From Desulfuromonas versatilis (lineage in GTDB: Bacteria; Desulfobacterota; Desulfuromonadia; Desulfuromonadales; NIT-T3): DNA of 64,000 bases. Under the pieces are notes generated by a model. The model saw only the letters and a program-made list of their open reading frames with translations. It did not search any database and was not told the origin of the DNA. Each line of letters begins with the position of its first letter. Within the stretch, counting starts at the first letter, position 1. Positions 9,252 to 17,914 of this stretch are shown piece after piece. The stretch covers positions 1,054,001-1,118,000 of the forward strand of contig NZ_AP024355.1 in assembly GCF_019704135.1 (NCBI RefSeq), given 5' to 3'. The position numbers were made by a program, and so were the translations under genes.

Positions 9252-11758
9252 CTAAGGCTCCCTGCATGCAGATGGTTATCCGGGTCGGCTTCCCGGCCGA
9301 TTAAGGTGGCCACTGAATCGGCCTCGATGGGCCTGGAAATCAGAAACCCCTGGGCGTATTCGCACCCCAGCTGTTTCAGGATCCGCAACTCCTCGGGTTT
9401 TTCCACTCCCTCGGCGATGACATCCATGCCCAGGTTGTGCGCCAGGTTGACGATCGTTTTGATGATTTCGAGGTTCTCCCGGTCGATACTCATCATGCTG
9501 ACAAACGAGCGGTCGATCTTCAGGGCATCGATGGGGAACTGGTGAAGGTAGCTCAGGGAGGAATAGCCGGTGCCGAAATCATCGATCTGCAGGCCGATCC
9601 CCATGGCTTTGAGTTGGTGGAGCAGGAAGGCCGAGGATTCGGGCTCTCCCATGATGGTGCTTTCGGTGATCTCCAACCGCAGGGTGCCGGGGGCGATGTC
9701 CATTTCCTGCAGCAACTCCTTGATCTGTTGCAGAAGGGCAGGGGTGAACTCTTTTCCCGAGAGGTTCAGGTTGACCGTCAGCGGCACGCTTCCGAGGCCG
9801 TGGCGCTGCCATTGGCTGAGCTTGCTGCATGCCTCGCGCAGGGCCCATTGGCCCATCGGGGTGATCAGCCCGGTCTCCTCGGCGATGGAGATGAATTCGG
9901 CCGGGGCCATCAGCCCGCGCTCCGGGTGCTGCCAGCGGATGAGCGCCTCGAAACCGGTGATCCGGTTGCTGGCCAGGGACAGGATCGGCTGGTAGTAGAG
10001 CTGGAATTCCTTGCGCTCGATGGCTCGGCGCAGGTCGTTCTCCACGCGCATGTGGGTGACCGTGTCGGCATGCATCCTGGCGTCGTAGATTTCGTAGCGG
10101 GCCTTGCCGTTGGCCTTGGCATGGTACATGGCCAGGTCGGCGTCCCGCAGCATCTGCTCCGGCCGTTCGTGCCCTGCCGAGTGTAGCGAAATCCCGATGC
10201 TGGCGGTGCTGAACACCTCGTGCCCGCCGATGGTGAAGGGTTTGGGCAGCTCTTTCTGAATCCTTTCGGCGATATGGATGGCGTCATCGAGCCCCCTGAT
10301 GTCCTGCAGCAGGATGGCGAATTCGTCCCCGCCGAGCCGGGCGACAGTATCGTTGGGGCGCACAACTCCCAGCATCCGCTTGCCGACTGCGATCAGCAGC
10401 TGGTCGCCGGCCAGGTGGCCGAGGCTGTCGTTGATCAGCTTGAACCGATCCAGATCGAGAAACAGCACGGCGAAGGCGAAATCCCCGTTGCGCTGCGCCG
10501 CCCCGAACACCTGCTGCAGGCGGTTTTTGAATAGGGCGCGGTTGGGCAGATCGGTCAGGGCGTCGTGGAAAGCGTCGTGCAGCAGCTGTTCCTCGGCCTT
10601 TTTGCGTTCGGTGATTTCCGTCTGGGAGCCGGCCATGCGGTAGGCCCGGCCGGTGACCTCGCGCACGGCGAGGCCCCGGGTCAGCATCCAGCGATAGCTG
10701 CCGTCCTGGTGCAGGATGCGGAATTCGCTTTCGAAATGGGTCGTCTGTCCGTCGATATGGGCATTGATCTTCGCCTCCAGATGGCGGCGGTCATCCGGGT
10801 GGACCCGCTCCAGCCAGACCGCAGGGGCGGCCCCCTGCTCATCCTGCAGGCCGAGCATCGCTTTCCAGCGGGGAGAATAGTGAATGCGGTTGGCCCGCAG
10901 GTCCCAGTCCCACAGGCCGTCGTTGGCCCCTTGGGCGGCCAGGGCGTAACGCTCCTGGCTCTCGAGCAGGGCTGCTTCGGTCAGCCTGCGTTCGGCGATC
11001 TCCTGCTGCAGCTTGGTGTAGCCGCTCTTCAGCGAGGCGCTCATGCTGTTGAGGTTGCTGGCCAGCTCCCCGAATTCGTCGTCGAATTGCGTCTCGATGG
11101 CGTAGCCCAGCTCCCCGGCGGCAATGCATCGCGTCGCGTGGACCAGTTCCGCTGTCGGCCGGGTGATGGAGCGGCTCAGGTGGCGGGCGACCAGCACCCC
11201 GACCAGCCCCGACAGCAGGAGGGTGGCGAATAGTATCCAGCGGGCTCTCTCCACCTCGATCAGGGCGGTGGTGGTCAGCCGCTCGATGTTGGCCCCGGCC
11301 TCGAAGGACATTTGCTCGGTATTGTAGAGCAGTCGGTTGCCGAGCAGCGCCGCTTCCTTTTTCAGCAGGTCGATCCGCTCCCGGTTGGCCGAGGCGGTGA
11401 TGTAGAAGCTCAGGGCGCCTTTGAACTCTTCGACCAGCCTCTGGAGCTCCTCGAGCTCCGCGGCGACCGCAGGGCGATGATGGCAGGAGAGGCATTCCTC
11501 AGCCGCCGTTTCCAGATGGGAAACATTTACGATGATGGAGTCCAGGTTGTGCCCCAGGGAGGTGTGGACGGTGTAGAGATCGGATTGGACCTTGAGGATC
11601 CGTTCCATCAGCCCGTGGCGCAGCCCTTCGATCTGGTGCAGTTTGAGGAGATTGTTGAATACCTGGGTGGTGGTTTTGATGTTCAGGGTCGCGACACCGG
11701 CGCCGAAGGCGAAGAGGGAGAACAGGACGATCAGCGAAAAGTTGATCTTGCGTTTCAT
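9248..11758 (-). CDS. GGDEF-EAL c-di-GMP protein with periplasmic CxxCH sensor domain, HAMP and PAS
   Basis: An 836-aa membrane signalling protein. Transmembrane helices lie at about 6-26 and 178-198 and enclose a periplasmic helical domain containing Cys89-Leu-Ser-Cys92-His93, a c-type heme attachment motif. HAMP (about 200-255), PAS (285-405), GGDEF (415-570) and EAL (585-830) follow. The GGDEF site is intact (LGGDEFA, with the expected INDSLGH upstream). The EAL domain keeps its EAL, ITES and DDFGTGYSS motifs, so both synthesis and hydrolysis of c-di-GMP look possible. The start MKRKIN at 11758 is chosen because it begins just before the first helix. The downstream PhnD-like gene overlaps by 4 bases. 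A redox- or gas-responsive heme input is inferred from the motif. Confidence 0.9.
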   Translation of the reverse strand: MKRKINFSLIVLFSLFAFGAGVATLNIKTTTQVFNNLLKLHQIEGLRHGLMERILKVQSDLYTVHTSLGHNLDSIIVNVSHLETAAEECLSCHHRPAVAAELEELQRLVEEFKGALSFYITASANRERIDLLKKEAALLGNRLLYNTEQMSFEAGANIERLTTTALIEVERARWILFATLLLSGLVGVLVARHLSRSITRPTAELVHATRCIAAGELGYAIETQFDDEFGELASNLNSMSASLKSGYTKLQQEIAERRLTEAALLESQERYALAAQGANDGLWDWDLRANRIHYSPRWKAMLGLQDEQGAAPAVWLERVHPDDRRHLEAKINAHIDGQTTHFESEFRILHQDGSYRWMLTRGLAVREVTGRAYRMAGSQTEITERKKAEEQLLHDAFHDALTDLPNRALFKNRLQQVFGAAQRNGDFAFAVLFLDLDRFKLINDSLGHLAGDQLLIAVGKRMLGVVRPNDTVARLGGDEFAILLQDIRGLDDAIHIAERIQKELPKPFTIGGHEVFSTASIGISLHSAGHERPEQMLRDADLAMYHAKANGKARYEIYDARMHADTVTHMRVENDLRRAIERKEFQLYYQPILSLASNRITGFEALIRWQHPERGLMAPAEFISIAEETGLITPMGQWALREACSKLSQWQRHGLGSVPLTVNLNLSGKEFTPALLQQIKELLQEMDIAPGTLRLEITESTIMGEPESSAFLLHQLKAMGIGLQIDDFGTGYSSLSYLHQFPIDALKIDRSFVSMMSIDRENLEIIKTIVNLAHNLGMDVIAEGVEKPEELRILKQLGCEYAQGFLISRPIEADSVATLIGREADPDNHLHAGSLR

Positions 11759-11836
11759 GGTGGGGGCCCTGTTGCGGAATGCGGCGGTGGAGGTTTGGCC
11801 GGCTTGGCGGTCGCTGACTTCCGAATCTGCTGAATG

Positions 11837-11978
11837 CCGGGTCGTGAAATGCAGGAGCCTGGCTCCGCTCAGGGGAACCAAGCGGGAAGATGGACACTGC
11901 CCCCGCAACGGTGATTTTCAGCAGTCTAATACCATACTGAAAAAATTCGAATAAAAAAACTGCCATGTGACGGCCCCG
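11837..11978 (+). promoter_or_regulatory. Candidate cobalamin-riboswitch-like element, apparently orphan
   Basis: This lies in the 315-base gap between the GGDEF-EAL gene and fbpC. On the plus strand gggaacc (11873-11879) is followed about 17 bases later by ctgcccccgcaacggtga (11898-11914), which closely matches the conserved core of cobalamin riboswitches. A ggagcc/ggctcc hairpin (11854-11867) precedes it and gccatgtgacggcc (from about 11965) resembles the closing element. No plus-strand gene follows for more than 4 kb; the next gene, fbpC, is antisense. The rest of the gap is AT-rich, with a ttttcag/ctgaaaa inverted repeat and nothing else recognisable. Confidence 0.45.
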
Positions 11979-12073
11979 GAACATTTTTTACAGGCAATTG
12001 CTCCCCGGCACACCGGCCGCTGCGACAGGAGGGATTTCTGCTGCCGTTGGGGCAGGGGCAGCAGGGGAGGGGG

Positions 12074-13126
12074 TCAGCCGCCTTTGGGAAACAGCACGAT
12101 ATGCCGCACATCCTGGCGGATGCCGATCTTTTCGCCGGGGGCGTGGTCGCAGTGGCTGGGGACCAGGGCCTGGACCAGGTCGCCGCTGGCCAGGCGCAGG
12201 CTGTAAAGCACGTTGGCGCCCCGGAAATAGCGACGCACCACCTCGGCCTTGACCGGGCTGGCGTCGTCGTGGACCACGTCCTCGGGGCGCACCAGCACGT
12301 CCACCGCGCAGCCGCCGCTGCAGGGGGCGCTGAAACTGCCGTTGAGCATGCCGAGGCCGGTCTCCACCTGCCGCTCGCTGCGCACCACCCCGGGCAGCAG
12401 CACCCCCTCGCCGACGAAGCGGGCCACGCCGGGGTCGGCGGGGTGATGGTAGAGCTGGTGGCCGTTGCTCCACTGCAGCAGGGTGCCGTCGCGCATGACG
12501 CCGATCTGGTCGGCGACGGCGAAGGCCTCCTGCTGGTTGTGGGTGACGAACAGGGCGGTGGCGCCGTAGGCCTTGAGGATGTCGCGCACCTCCATGGAGA
12601 GCCGCTCGCGCAGGGTCACGTCGAGGTTGGAGAAGGGCTCGTCCATCAGCAGCAGGTTCGGCCGCGGGGCCAGGGCCCGGGCCAGGGCCACGCGCTGCTG
12701 CTGGCCGCCGGAGATCTCATGGGGGTACTTGGCCTGGGAGCCGCCGAGGCCGACCAGCTCGAGCATCTCGTTGACCCGGATGACCTTGGCCGCCCGGTCC
12801 AGGCCCTTGAGACCGAAGGCGACGTTATCGAAGATGGTCAGGTGGGGGAACAGCGCATAATCCTGGAACACCATGCCGATGGCTCGCTTGGCGGGGGGAA
12901 GCGACCAGCCGGGGCGGCTGACCTCCTGCCCGGCCAGGCGGATCTGCCCGGCCAGCAGCGGCTCGAAACCGGCGATGGTGCGCAGCACCGTGGTCTTGCC
13001 GCAGCCGCTTTCGCCGAGCAGGCAGCCGATCTGCCCCTTGACCAGGCGCAGGGAGAGATTCTTCACCACCAGGTGCTGGCCGTAGGCCTGGGAGATGCCG
13101 TCGAGTTCGAGGATGTTGTCGGTCAT
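12074..13126 (-). CDS. fbpC: Ferric iron ABC transporter ATP-binding protein
   Basis: A 350-aa ATPase subunit that energises periplasmic Fe(III) uptake. It shows Walker A (GESGCGKTT), Q-loop ([10 protein letters not shown]), signature ISGGQQQR, Walker B (LLLMDEP), D-loop and the switch histidine (FVTHNQQE). The C-terminal TOBE-type regulatory part is about 110 residues (DVLVRPEDV onward), as in the FbpC/PotA class. It is the last gene of the minus-strand order fbpA-fbpB-fbpC and is separated from fbpB by 117 bases occupied mostly by a 7-bp-periodic inverted repeat. The substrate call rests on the neighbouring binding protein and the two-domain permease; other metal or polyamine-type substrates are less likely. 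Confidence 0.88.
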   Translation of the reverse strand: MTDNILELDGISQAYGQHLVVKNLSLRLVKGQIGCLLGESGCGKTTVLRTIAGFEPLLAGQIRLAGQEVSRPGWSLPPAKRAIGMVFQDYALFPHLTIFDNVAFGLKGLDRAAKVIRVNEMLELVGLGGSQAKYPHEISGGQQQRVALARALAPRPNLLLMDEPFSNLDVTLRERLSMEVRDILKAYGATALFVTHNQQEAFAVADQIGVMRDGTLLQWSNGHQLYHHPADPGVARFVGEGVLLPGVVRSERQVETGLGMLNGSFSAPCSGGCAVDVLVRPEDVVHDDASPVKAEVVRRYFRGANVLYSLRLASGDLVQALVPSHCDHAPGEKIGIRQDVRHIVLFPKGG

Positions 13127-13154
13127 GGTCGGGTCCTTTGGAAATTCATTGAAG

Positions 13155-13231
13155 GCGTAATAAGTGATGAGTAATAAGTAAAAGGTAAAAACCTAAAAAT
13201 CTCATCACTTATCACTCATTACTCATCACGC
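13155..13231. repeat. Heptad-periodic inverted repeat in fbpB-fbpC gap (gtgatga/gtaataa family)
   Basis: The left arm reads gtaataa-gtgatga-gtaataa-gtaaaag, in register every 7 bases. The right arm (ctcatcacttatcac..tcattactcatcacgc) is its near reverse complement. The same family recurs at 29606-29681. It can fold as a long hairpin in the fbp mRNA. Confidence 0.85.
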
Positions 13232-13243
13232 CCTTGTTGATTT

Positions 13244-14926
13244 TTACTTCTCCGTATGCCGCATCAGCAGGATGATCGGCACCAGCCCGCTCAGCAGCAG
13301 GGTCAGCGCCGGCAGGGCGGCCCGCTCCCATTCGCCCTCGGAGGTCAGCTCGAAGATCTTCACCGCAAAGGTGTCCCAGCCGAAGGGGCGGGTCATCAGG
13401 GTGATGGGCATCTCCTTCATGACGTCGACGAACACCAGGGTGGCGGCGGTCAGCACGCCGCCGCGCAGCATCGGCAGGTGGATGCGCGCCAACAGTTTCA
13501 ACCCGCGCAGGCCGAGCAGGCGGGCCGCTTCGTCGATGCTCGGGGTGACCCGGTGCATGGCGCCGTCGATGGGCTTGAAACCCGCGGCCATGAAACGCAC
13601 CAGGTAGGCGAGCAGCATGATGAAAATCGTCCCCTGGAGCAGCATGCCGATCTCCAGGCCGAACAGCTTGTGCGCCAGGGAGATCAAGGTGTTGTCGAGA
13701 GCGGCCACGGGGATGAAGATGCCGACCGCCAGCACCGTGCCCGGCAGGGCGTAGCCGAGGTTGGCGGTGCGCACCAGGCCGCGGGTGAGGCGGTCGCCGT
13801 GGCGGCGGTTGGCGTAGGCCAGCACCAGCGCGGTGATGCTGACCAGCAGCGCCGCGCTCAGGCCGAGGGTCAGTGAATGGGTCAGCAACTGCAGGTAGCG
13901 GCTGTCGAACTCGCGGTGAAAGACCTTGAGGGTCCAGACCAGCAGCTGCAGCAGCGGAACGATGAAGGCGACCGAGAGAACCGCCAGCGCGTAGGCGCAG
14001 GCCAGCCAGCGGGCGGTCCGGCCGAGCTGGACCCGCTCGCCGGTGGGGCTGAGGCGGGCCGCGGTGAAGCGCATCCGCGAGCGCAGCCACTGCTCGAAGG
14101 CGATGATGGCGAAGACGATCAACACCAGCAGGGATGAGAGCTGGGCCGCGGCGGGCAGGGAGAAGAAGCCGAACCAGGCCTTGTAGATGGCGGTGGTGAA
14201 GGTGTCGTAGTTGAAGATGGAGACGGCGCCGAAGTCGGCCAGCGCCTCCATGATCACCAGCAGGGCGCCGCCGGCGATCCAGGGCCGGGCCATGGGCAGG
14301 ACCACCTTGAAAAACGCCCGCCACGGCGAGCAGCCGAGGGACTCGGCCGCCTCGAGCATCCGCTTGCCCTGGGTCAGAAAGGCGTTGCGGGTCAGCAGGT
14401 AGACATAGGGGTAGAGGGCCAGGGTCATCACCGCCACCACCCCGGCGGTCGAACGCATATCGGGAAACCAGGCCGAGCTGCCGAACCAGGCGCGCAGCCG
14501 GGTCTGTACCGGGCCGGCGAAATCGAACAGGCCGAGGCTGACGAAGGCCAGCACGTAGGTCGGCACCGCCAGGGGCAGCAGCAGGGCCCAGGAGAAAACC
14601 TTGCGGCCGGGAAAATCGCACACCGCCGTCAGCCAGGCCAGGCTCACCCCGAGCAGCACCGTCCCGGTGGTCACGCCGATGACCAGCCAGAAGGTGTTGA
14701 CCAGCAGCTCGGCGAGCAGGGTTTCGGCCAGGTGCTTCCAGATCTCGGTGGCGGGGTCGAGCCAGGAGAAGAAGACCACCGACATGGGGGCGATGACCAG
14801 CACCGCCACCAGCAGGATGACCAGGCGCCAGCCGCTGTAGAAGTCGCGGCGCAAAAACGCCGAAAAGGCACCGGCTTGCGGTGCCCTTTCGGGTGCAGTG
14901 TTTCGATCGATCAGAGGATCGGACAT
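13244..14926 (-). CDS. fbpB: Ferric iron ABC transporter permease, fused two-domain type
   Basis: A 560-aa inner-membrane permease with two tandem MetI-like halves (about 12 helices). EAA-loop-like segments are present in each half: EAAESLGCSPWRAFFKVVLP near residue 190 and DEAARLLGLRGLKLLARIHLP near 470. This duplicated layout is typical of FbpB/SfuB/HitB iron permeases. The start ATG at 14926 is followed by MSDPLIDR, a soluble N-terminal tail of about 30 residues and the first helix. It lies 150 bases downstream of fbpA and 117 bases upstream of fbpC, and both gaps carry 7-bp-periodic inverted repeats. It provides the translocation channel for iron delivered by FbpA. Confidence 0.9.
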   Translation of the reverse strand: MSDPLIDRNTAPERAPQAGAFSAFLRRDFYSGWRLVILLVAVLVIAPMSVVFFSWLDPATEIWKHLAETLLAELLVNTFWLVIGVTTGTVLLGVSLAWLTAVCDFPGRKVFSWALLLPLAVPTYVLAFVSLGLFDFAGPVQTRLRAWFGSSAWFPDMRSTAGVVAVMTLALYPYVYLLTRNAFLTQGKRMLEAAESLGCSPWRAFFKVVLPMARPWIAGGALLVIMEALADFGAVSIFNYDTFTTAIYKAWFGFFSLPAAAQLSSLLVLIVFAIIAFEQWLRSRMRFTAARLSPTGERVQLGRTARWLACAYALAVLSVAFIVPLLQLLVWTLKVFHREFDSRYLQLLTHSLTLGLSAALLVSITALVLAYANRRHGDRLTRGLVRTANLGYALPGTVLAVGIFIPVAALDNTLISLAHKLFGLEIGMLLQGTIFIMLLAYLVRFMAAGFKPIDGAMHRVTPSIDEAARLLGLRGLKLLARIHLPMLRGGVLTAATLVFVDVMKEMPITLMTRPFGWDTFAVKIFELTSEGEWERAALPALTLLLSGLVPIILLMRHTEK

Positions 14927-14940
14927 GGGAGGTCCTCGGG

Positions 14941-15039
14941 AATCCAGGAGTCAGAATTCAGGATCCAGAATAGAGCTCTAAAAGCGGAGGGGTTGCCCTT
15001 GACTACCTCCTGGCTTCTGAATTCTGGATTCTGCATTCA
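14941..15039. repeat. Heptad-periodic inverted repeat in fbpA-fbpB gap (aggagtc/agaattc family)
   Basis: The left arm reads aggagtc-agaattc-aggatcc-agaatag (14947 onward). The right arm (15007-15038) reads ctcctgg-cttctga-attctgg-attctgc, its near reverse complement. The unit resembles the actcctg unit of the 14-copy array at 53413. Confidence 0.85.
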
Positions 15040-15042
15040 AGC

Positions 15043-15066
15043 AGCCCCGCTGCTCGCAGCGGGGCT
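15043..15066 (-). terminator. Hairpin after fbpA, likely mRNA stabiliser or partial terminator
   Basis: A perfect stem agccccgctg/cagcggggct with a 4-base loop lies 10 bases past the fbpA stop. On the minus strand it lacks a strong T-run, so read-through into fbpB is expected. Such hairpins commonly raise the level of the binding-protein transcript over the permease. Confidence 0.6.
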
Positions 15067-15076
15067 CTGATTTTAT

Positions 15077-16090
15077 TTAACGATATTCCGAGCGGTCCAT
15101 CAGCTTGATGGCGTCGCCCTGCAGTGCCCCGGCCTGGGTCAGGTTGAAGGGGCTTTTCTGGAACTCGCCCCAGGCAGCCACGTCGGCGTGGGCCTGGACC
15201 GCGGGGTTGACGGGGTATTCCATGTTGGCGTCGGCGAAGATGTTCTGGGCCTTTTCCGAGGAGAGCCACTCGAGGAACTTGACGGCGGCTTCCTTGTGCT
15301 TGGCGTGCTTGGTCACGCCGGCGCCGGAGACGTTGACGTGCACGCCGCTTTTCTCCTGCTTCTGGTTGGGCCAGAACAGGGCCAGCTTGATGTCGGGGTT
15401 CTCTTTCTGCAGGCGGCCGAAATAGTAGGTGTTGACGATGCCCACGTCACCCTGGCCGGCGAGGATCGCCTCCATCAGCTGGGTATCGTTGGAGGTCGGC
15501 GGGGCAGCCAGGTTGGCGACCCAGGAGCGGACGATCTGCTCGGTCTTCTGCTCGCCGTGCTCGGCGATCATCATCGCCACCAGCGACTGGTTGTAAACCT
15601 TTTTCGAGGTGCGCAGCAGCAGCCGTCCTTTCCACTGGGGCTCGCCCAGGGCCTCGTAGGTGCTGAGCTCTTCGGGCTTGACCCGCTCGGTGCTGTAGAC
15701 GATGGTGCGGGCGCGCAGCGAGAGGCCGAACCACTGGTTGTCGGCGTCGCGCAGGAAGGGGGGGACGTTTTTCGCCAGCACTGCCGAGTTCACCGGCTGC
15801 AGCAGCCCTTCGTTGGCCGCGTGCCAGAGGTTGCCGGCGTCGACGGTGATCAGCAGGTCGGCGGGAGTGTTCTTCCCCTCGGCCTTGAGCCGCTCCATCA
15901 GCGGGCCTTCCTTGTCGGTGATGTACTTGAACTCCACGCCGGTCTCGGCGGTGTAGGCGTCGAACAGCGGCTTGATCAGCTGCTCGTTGCGGGCCGAGTA
16001 GACCACCAGTTCCTCTGCCAGAACCGGCCCGGCTGCCAGCATGGCCAGCATCCCTGCGAACAGTATCCTCTTGAAATTGAACTTTTTCAT
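15077..16090 (-). CDS. fbpA: Periplasmic Fe(III)-binding protein of ABC transporter
   Basis: A 337-aa secreted binding protein that captures ferric iron in the periplasm for FbpBC. The signal peptide (KKFNFKR, hydrophobic core, cleavage after VLA near residue 25) is followed by the hallmark LVVYSARNEQL strand. The tandem-tyrosine iron motif appears as NTYYFGR near residue 222. The ATG at 16090 is chosen over an in-frame ATG at 16150 because a GGAGG lies 5 bases upstream and the signal peptide begins exactly there. It is preceded by a near-consensus promoter with an overlapping palindrome, which suggests metal-dependent repression. First gene of the fbpABC operon. Confidence 0.92.
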   Translation of the reverse strand: MKKFNFKRILFAGMLAMLAAGPVLAEELVVYSARNEQLIKPLFDAYTAETGVEFKYITDKEGPLMERLKAEGKNTPADLLITVDAGNLWHAANEGLLQPVNSAVLAKNVPPFLRDADNQWFGLSLRARTIVYSTERVKPEELSTYEALGEPQWKGRLLLRTSKKVYNQSLVAMMIAEHGEQKTEQIVRSWVANLAAPPTSNDTQLMEAILAGQGDVGIVNTYYFGRLQKENPDIKLALFWPNQKQEKSGVHVNVSGAGVTKHAKHKEAAVKFLEWLSSEKAQNIFADANMEYPVNPAVQAHADVAAWGEFQKSPFNLTQAGALQGDAIKLMDRSEYR

Positions 16091-16110
16091 CGTTCCTCCA
16101 ATGAATGTGA

Positions 16111-16157
16111 TTTTGAAAACCGCTTTCAAAAATAGAGAAGAGTCCGGCAACTGTCAA
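16111..16157 (-). promoter_or_regulatory. fbpA promoter with overlapping 21-bp palindromic operator
   Basis: On the minus strand TTGACA (16157-16152), a 17-base spacer and TATTTT (16134-16129) form a good sigma-70 promoter. ttttgaaa (16111-16118) and tttcaaaa (16124-16131) form a perfect inverted repeat that abuts the -10 box and covers the expected start site, the position of a repressor site. It is not the classical Fur box but has related TGAAA/TTTCA half-sites. Confidence 0.6.
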
Positions 16158-16299
16158 GCAGAATTTTCCACCCCTGCCGGAAGCCGGCCCCGGATCCCCC
16201 TGGCAGCGGGGTTATTGCCAGGGCCCGGGCGATCTGTTAATCTCGCTGACCCGATGGTTTGATGTCGCTGCAAGACAACCCGTGCCCAGGGGGCAAGCC

Positions 16300-17238
16300 G
16301 TGCAGGAACTCGTGAATCTCATCCTGGCCGCCGGACGCTCCGCGGTCGATCTGGCCCTTTACATCCTGTTGCCGGTGATGATCGTCATGATGGCTTTCAT
16401 GAAGTTGCTGGAGGCCAAGGGGGGCCTGGCCCTTATCGCCCGGTTCCTGAGCCCGGGGCTGCGCATCTTCGGCCTGCCCGGCAACGGCGCTTTCGCCATG
16501 GTCCAGCTGATGCTGGTGAGCTTCGCCGCCCCCGTCGCCACTCTCTCCATCATGGAGGGCGACGGCACTTCCCGGCGGGGGATCGCCGCCACCCTGGCCA
16601 TGGTGTTCACCATGGCCCAGGCCAACGTGGTTTTTCCCATGGTGGCGGTGGGGCTGAATCTCGGAGCGATCATCGCCACCTCCATAGTCGGCGGCCTTGC
16701 CGCCGCGGCGCTGACCTACTACGTGTTCGCCCGCGGTTTCGGGGGCGAACAGGCCCCGCCGCCGCGCTGTGAAGAGGGCAGGCCGAAGCCGCACCGGACC
16801 ACCGCGCTGAACATCATGATCACCGGCGGCCAGGAGGCGGTGCAGATCGTGCTCGGCGCCCTGCCGATCCTGGTGCTGGCCATTTTTCTGGTCGGCGTGC
16901 TCAAGGCGACCGGCGCCATCTCGTTGCTCGAATGGGCCCTTGGCCCCCTGTTCAACCTGGTCGGCCTGCCGGGGATCGCCGTGCTGCCGGTCGCCACCAA
17001 GTTTCTCGCGGGAGGGACCGCGATGATGGGGGTGGCCCTCGACCTGCTCAAGCAGGGGTCGCTGAGCGTCGCGGAACTCAATCGCATCGCCGGCTTCATC
17101 ATCCATCCCTTCGACATCGTCGGGGTCGCCGTGCTCGGTTCCGCCGGCTCGCGCTGCGCTTCGGTGGTGCGGCCCGCGGTCGCCGGCGCCCTCGGCGGAG
17201 TGCTTATCCGCGGGGTGCTGCACCTGCTGATCTTCTGA
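16300..17238 (+). CDS. Nucleoside-recognition (Gate) domain membrane protein
   Basis: An integral membrane protein of about 312 aa with two Gate/nucleoside-recognition repeats of the kind seen in spore-maturation SpmA/B and nucleoside transporters. Hydrophobic helices cover most of the length. The paired motifs FAAPVATLSIMEGDG (first half) and VLPVATKFLAGGTAMMG (second half) mark the two Gate repeats, joined by a short charged linker (PPPRCEEGRPKPHR). The GTG at 16300 is favoured because AGGGGG sits 6 bases before it; a GTG 18 bases upstream is possible. The gene is monocistronic, divergent from fbpA and convergent with phhB. The substrate cannot be told from sequence. Confidence 0.75.
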   Translation: MQELVNLILAAGRSAVDLALYILLPVMIVMMAFMKLLEAKGGLALIARFLSPGLRIFGLPGNGAFAMVQLMLVSFAAPVATLSIMEGDGTSRRGIAATLAMVFTMAQANVVFPMVAVGLNLGAIIATSIVGGLAAAALTYYVFARGFGGEQAPPPRCEEGRPKPHRTTALNIMITGGQEAVQIVLGALPILVLAIFLVGVLKATGAISLLEWALGPLFNLVGLPGIAVLPVATKFLAGGTAMMGVALDLLKQGSLSVAELNRIAGFIIHPFDIVGVAVLGSAGSRCASVVRPAVAGALGGVLIRGVLHLLIF

Positions 17239-17304
17239 GGGGGAGGATGGTTCGCTTACTGCCGTTCGGTGAAATCCCCGCCCCAGGTTTCGCCGGAAGG
17301 CGGT

Positions 17305-17643
17305 TCAGTCCTGCAGCTGCTGGACCTTGGCGGCGCAGATGAAATCGTTCTCCGAAAGACCGCCGATGGCGTGGGTGGTGTAGCTGACCCGGCAGGTGTT
17401 GTAACCCACCTGCAGGTCGGGATGATGGTTTTCCCGGTGGGCGATCCAGGCTACCGCGTTGACGAAAGCCATGGTCTGGCAGTAGTTTTTGAAGCGGAAG
17501 GTGCGATAAATCATCCCCTCCTGACTTTCCCACCCCTCCAGCCCCTGCAGTAGGCGCTCGGCTTGCTTTGCGCTCAGCGGTGGGGTGCCCCCCTCGCAGG
17601 GGGTGCAGCGCCGGTTTGCCAGCTCATTCTTTTCATTTCCCAT
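17305..17643 (-). CDS. phhB: 4a-hydroxytetrahydrobiopterin dehydratase (pterin carbinolamine dehydratase)
   Basis: A small cytosolic enzyme (112 aa) that dehydrates 4a-hydroxytetrahydropterin, usually to recycle the cofactor of phenylalanine hydroxylase. The active-site histidine cluster is visible as HRENHHPDLQVGYNTCRVSYTTH, preceded by FVNAVAWIA. The N-terminal extension MGNEKNELANRRCTPCEGGTPPL carries a CxxC. No phenylalanine hydroxylase gene is nearby, so the enzyme may serve another pterin pathway or a distant gene. It is convergent with the Gate-domain gene and divergent from the second GGDEF-EAL gene. Confidence 0.93.
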   Translation of the reverse strand: MGNEKNELANRRCTPCEGGTPPLSAKQAERLLQGLEGWESQEGMIYRTFRFKNYCQTMAFVNAVAWIAHRENHHPDLQVGYNTCRVSYTTHAIGGLSENDFICAAKVQQLQD

Positions 17644-17914
17644 GGTAACGCTCCCACGCTCCAGGTTCCCGCTGGACGGAAAAACTGCCGTTCCTGTTTC
17701 ATCATTATACCGCGAAGCAGCCACCTGGCTCGGCCCCCCCCGAAGGCCTGTCCGTCAGGCACGGAATTTGCTTTGGTTTTGCCCGCAATTCCTTGCCTGG
17801 AACAAGGGTCGCCCAATTTCAGGACGGAACTGTGCGGCGAAGGCTTGGGCTGTTCGACCCGCATTTTCCGCTCCATTCTGTCACTTTTCCCAACAATCTG
17901 CAGGTGTCTTACCG

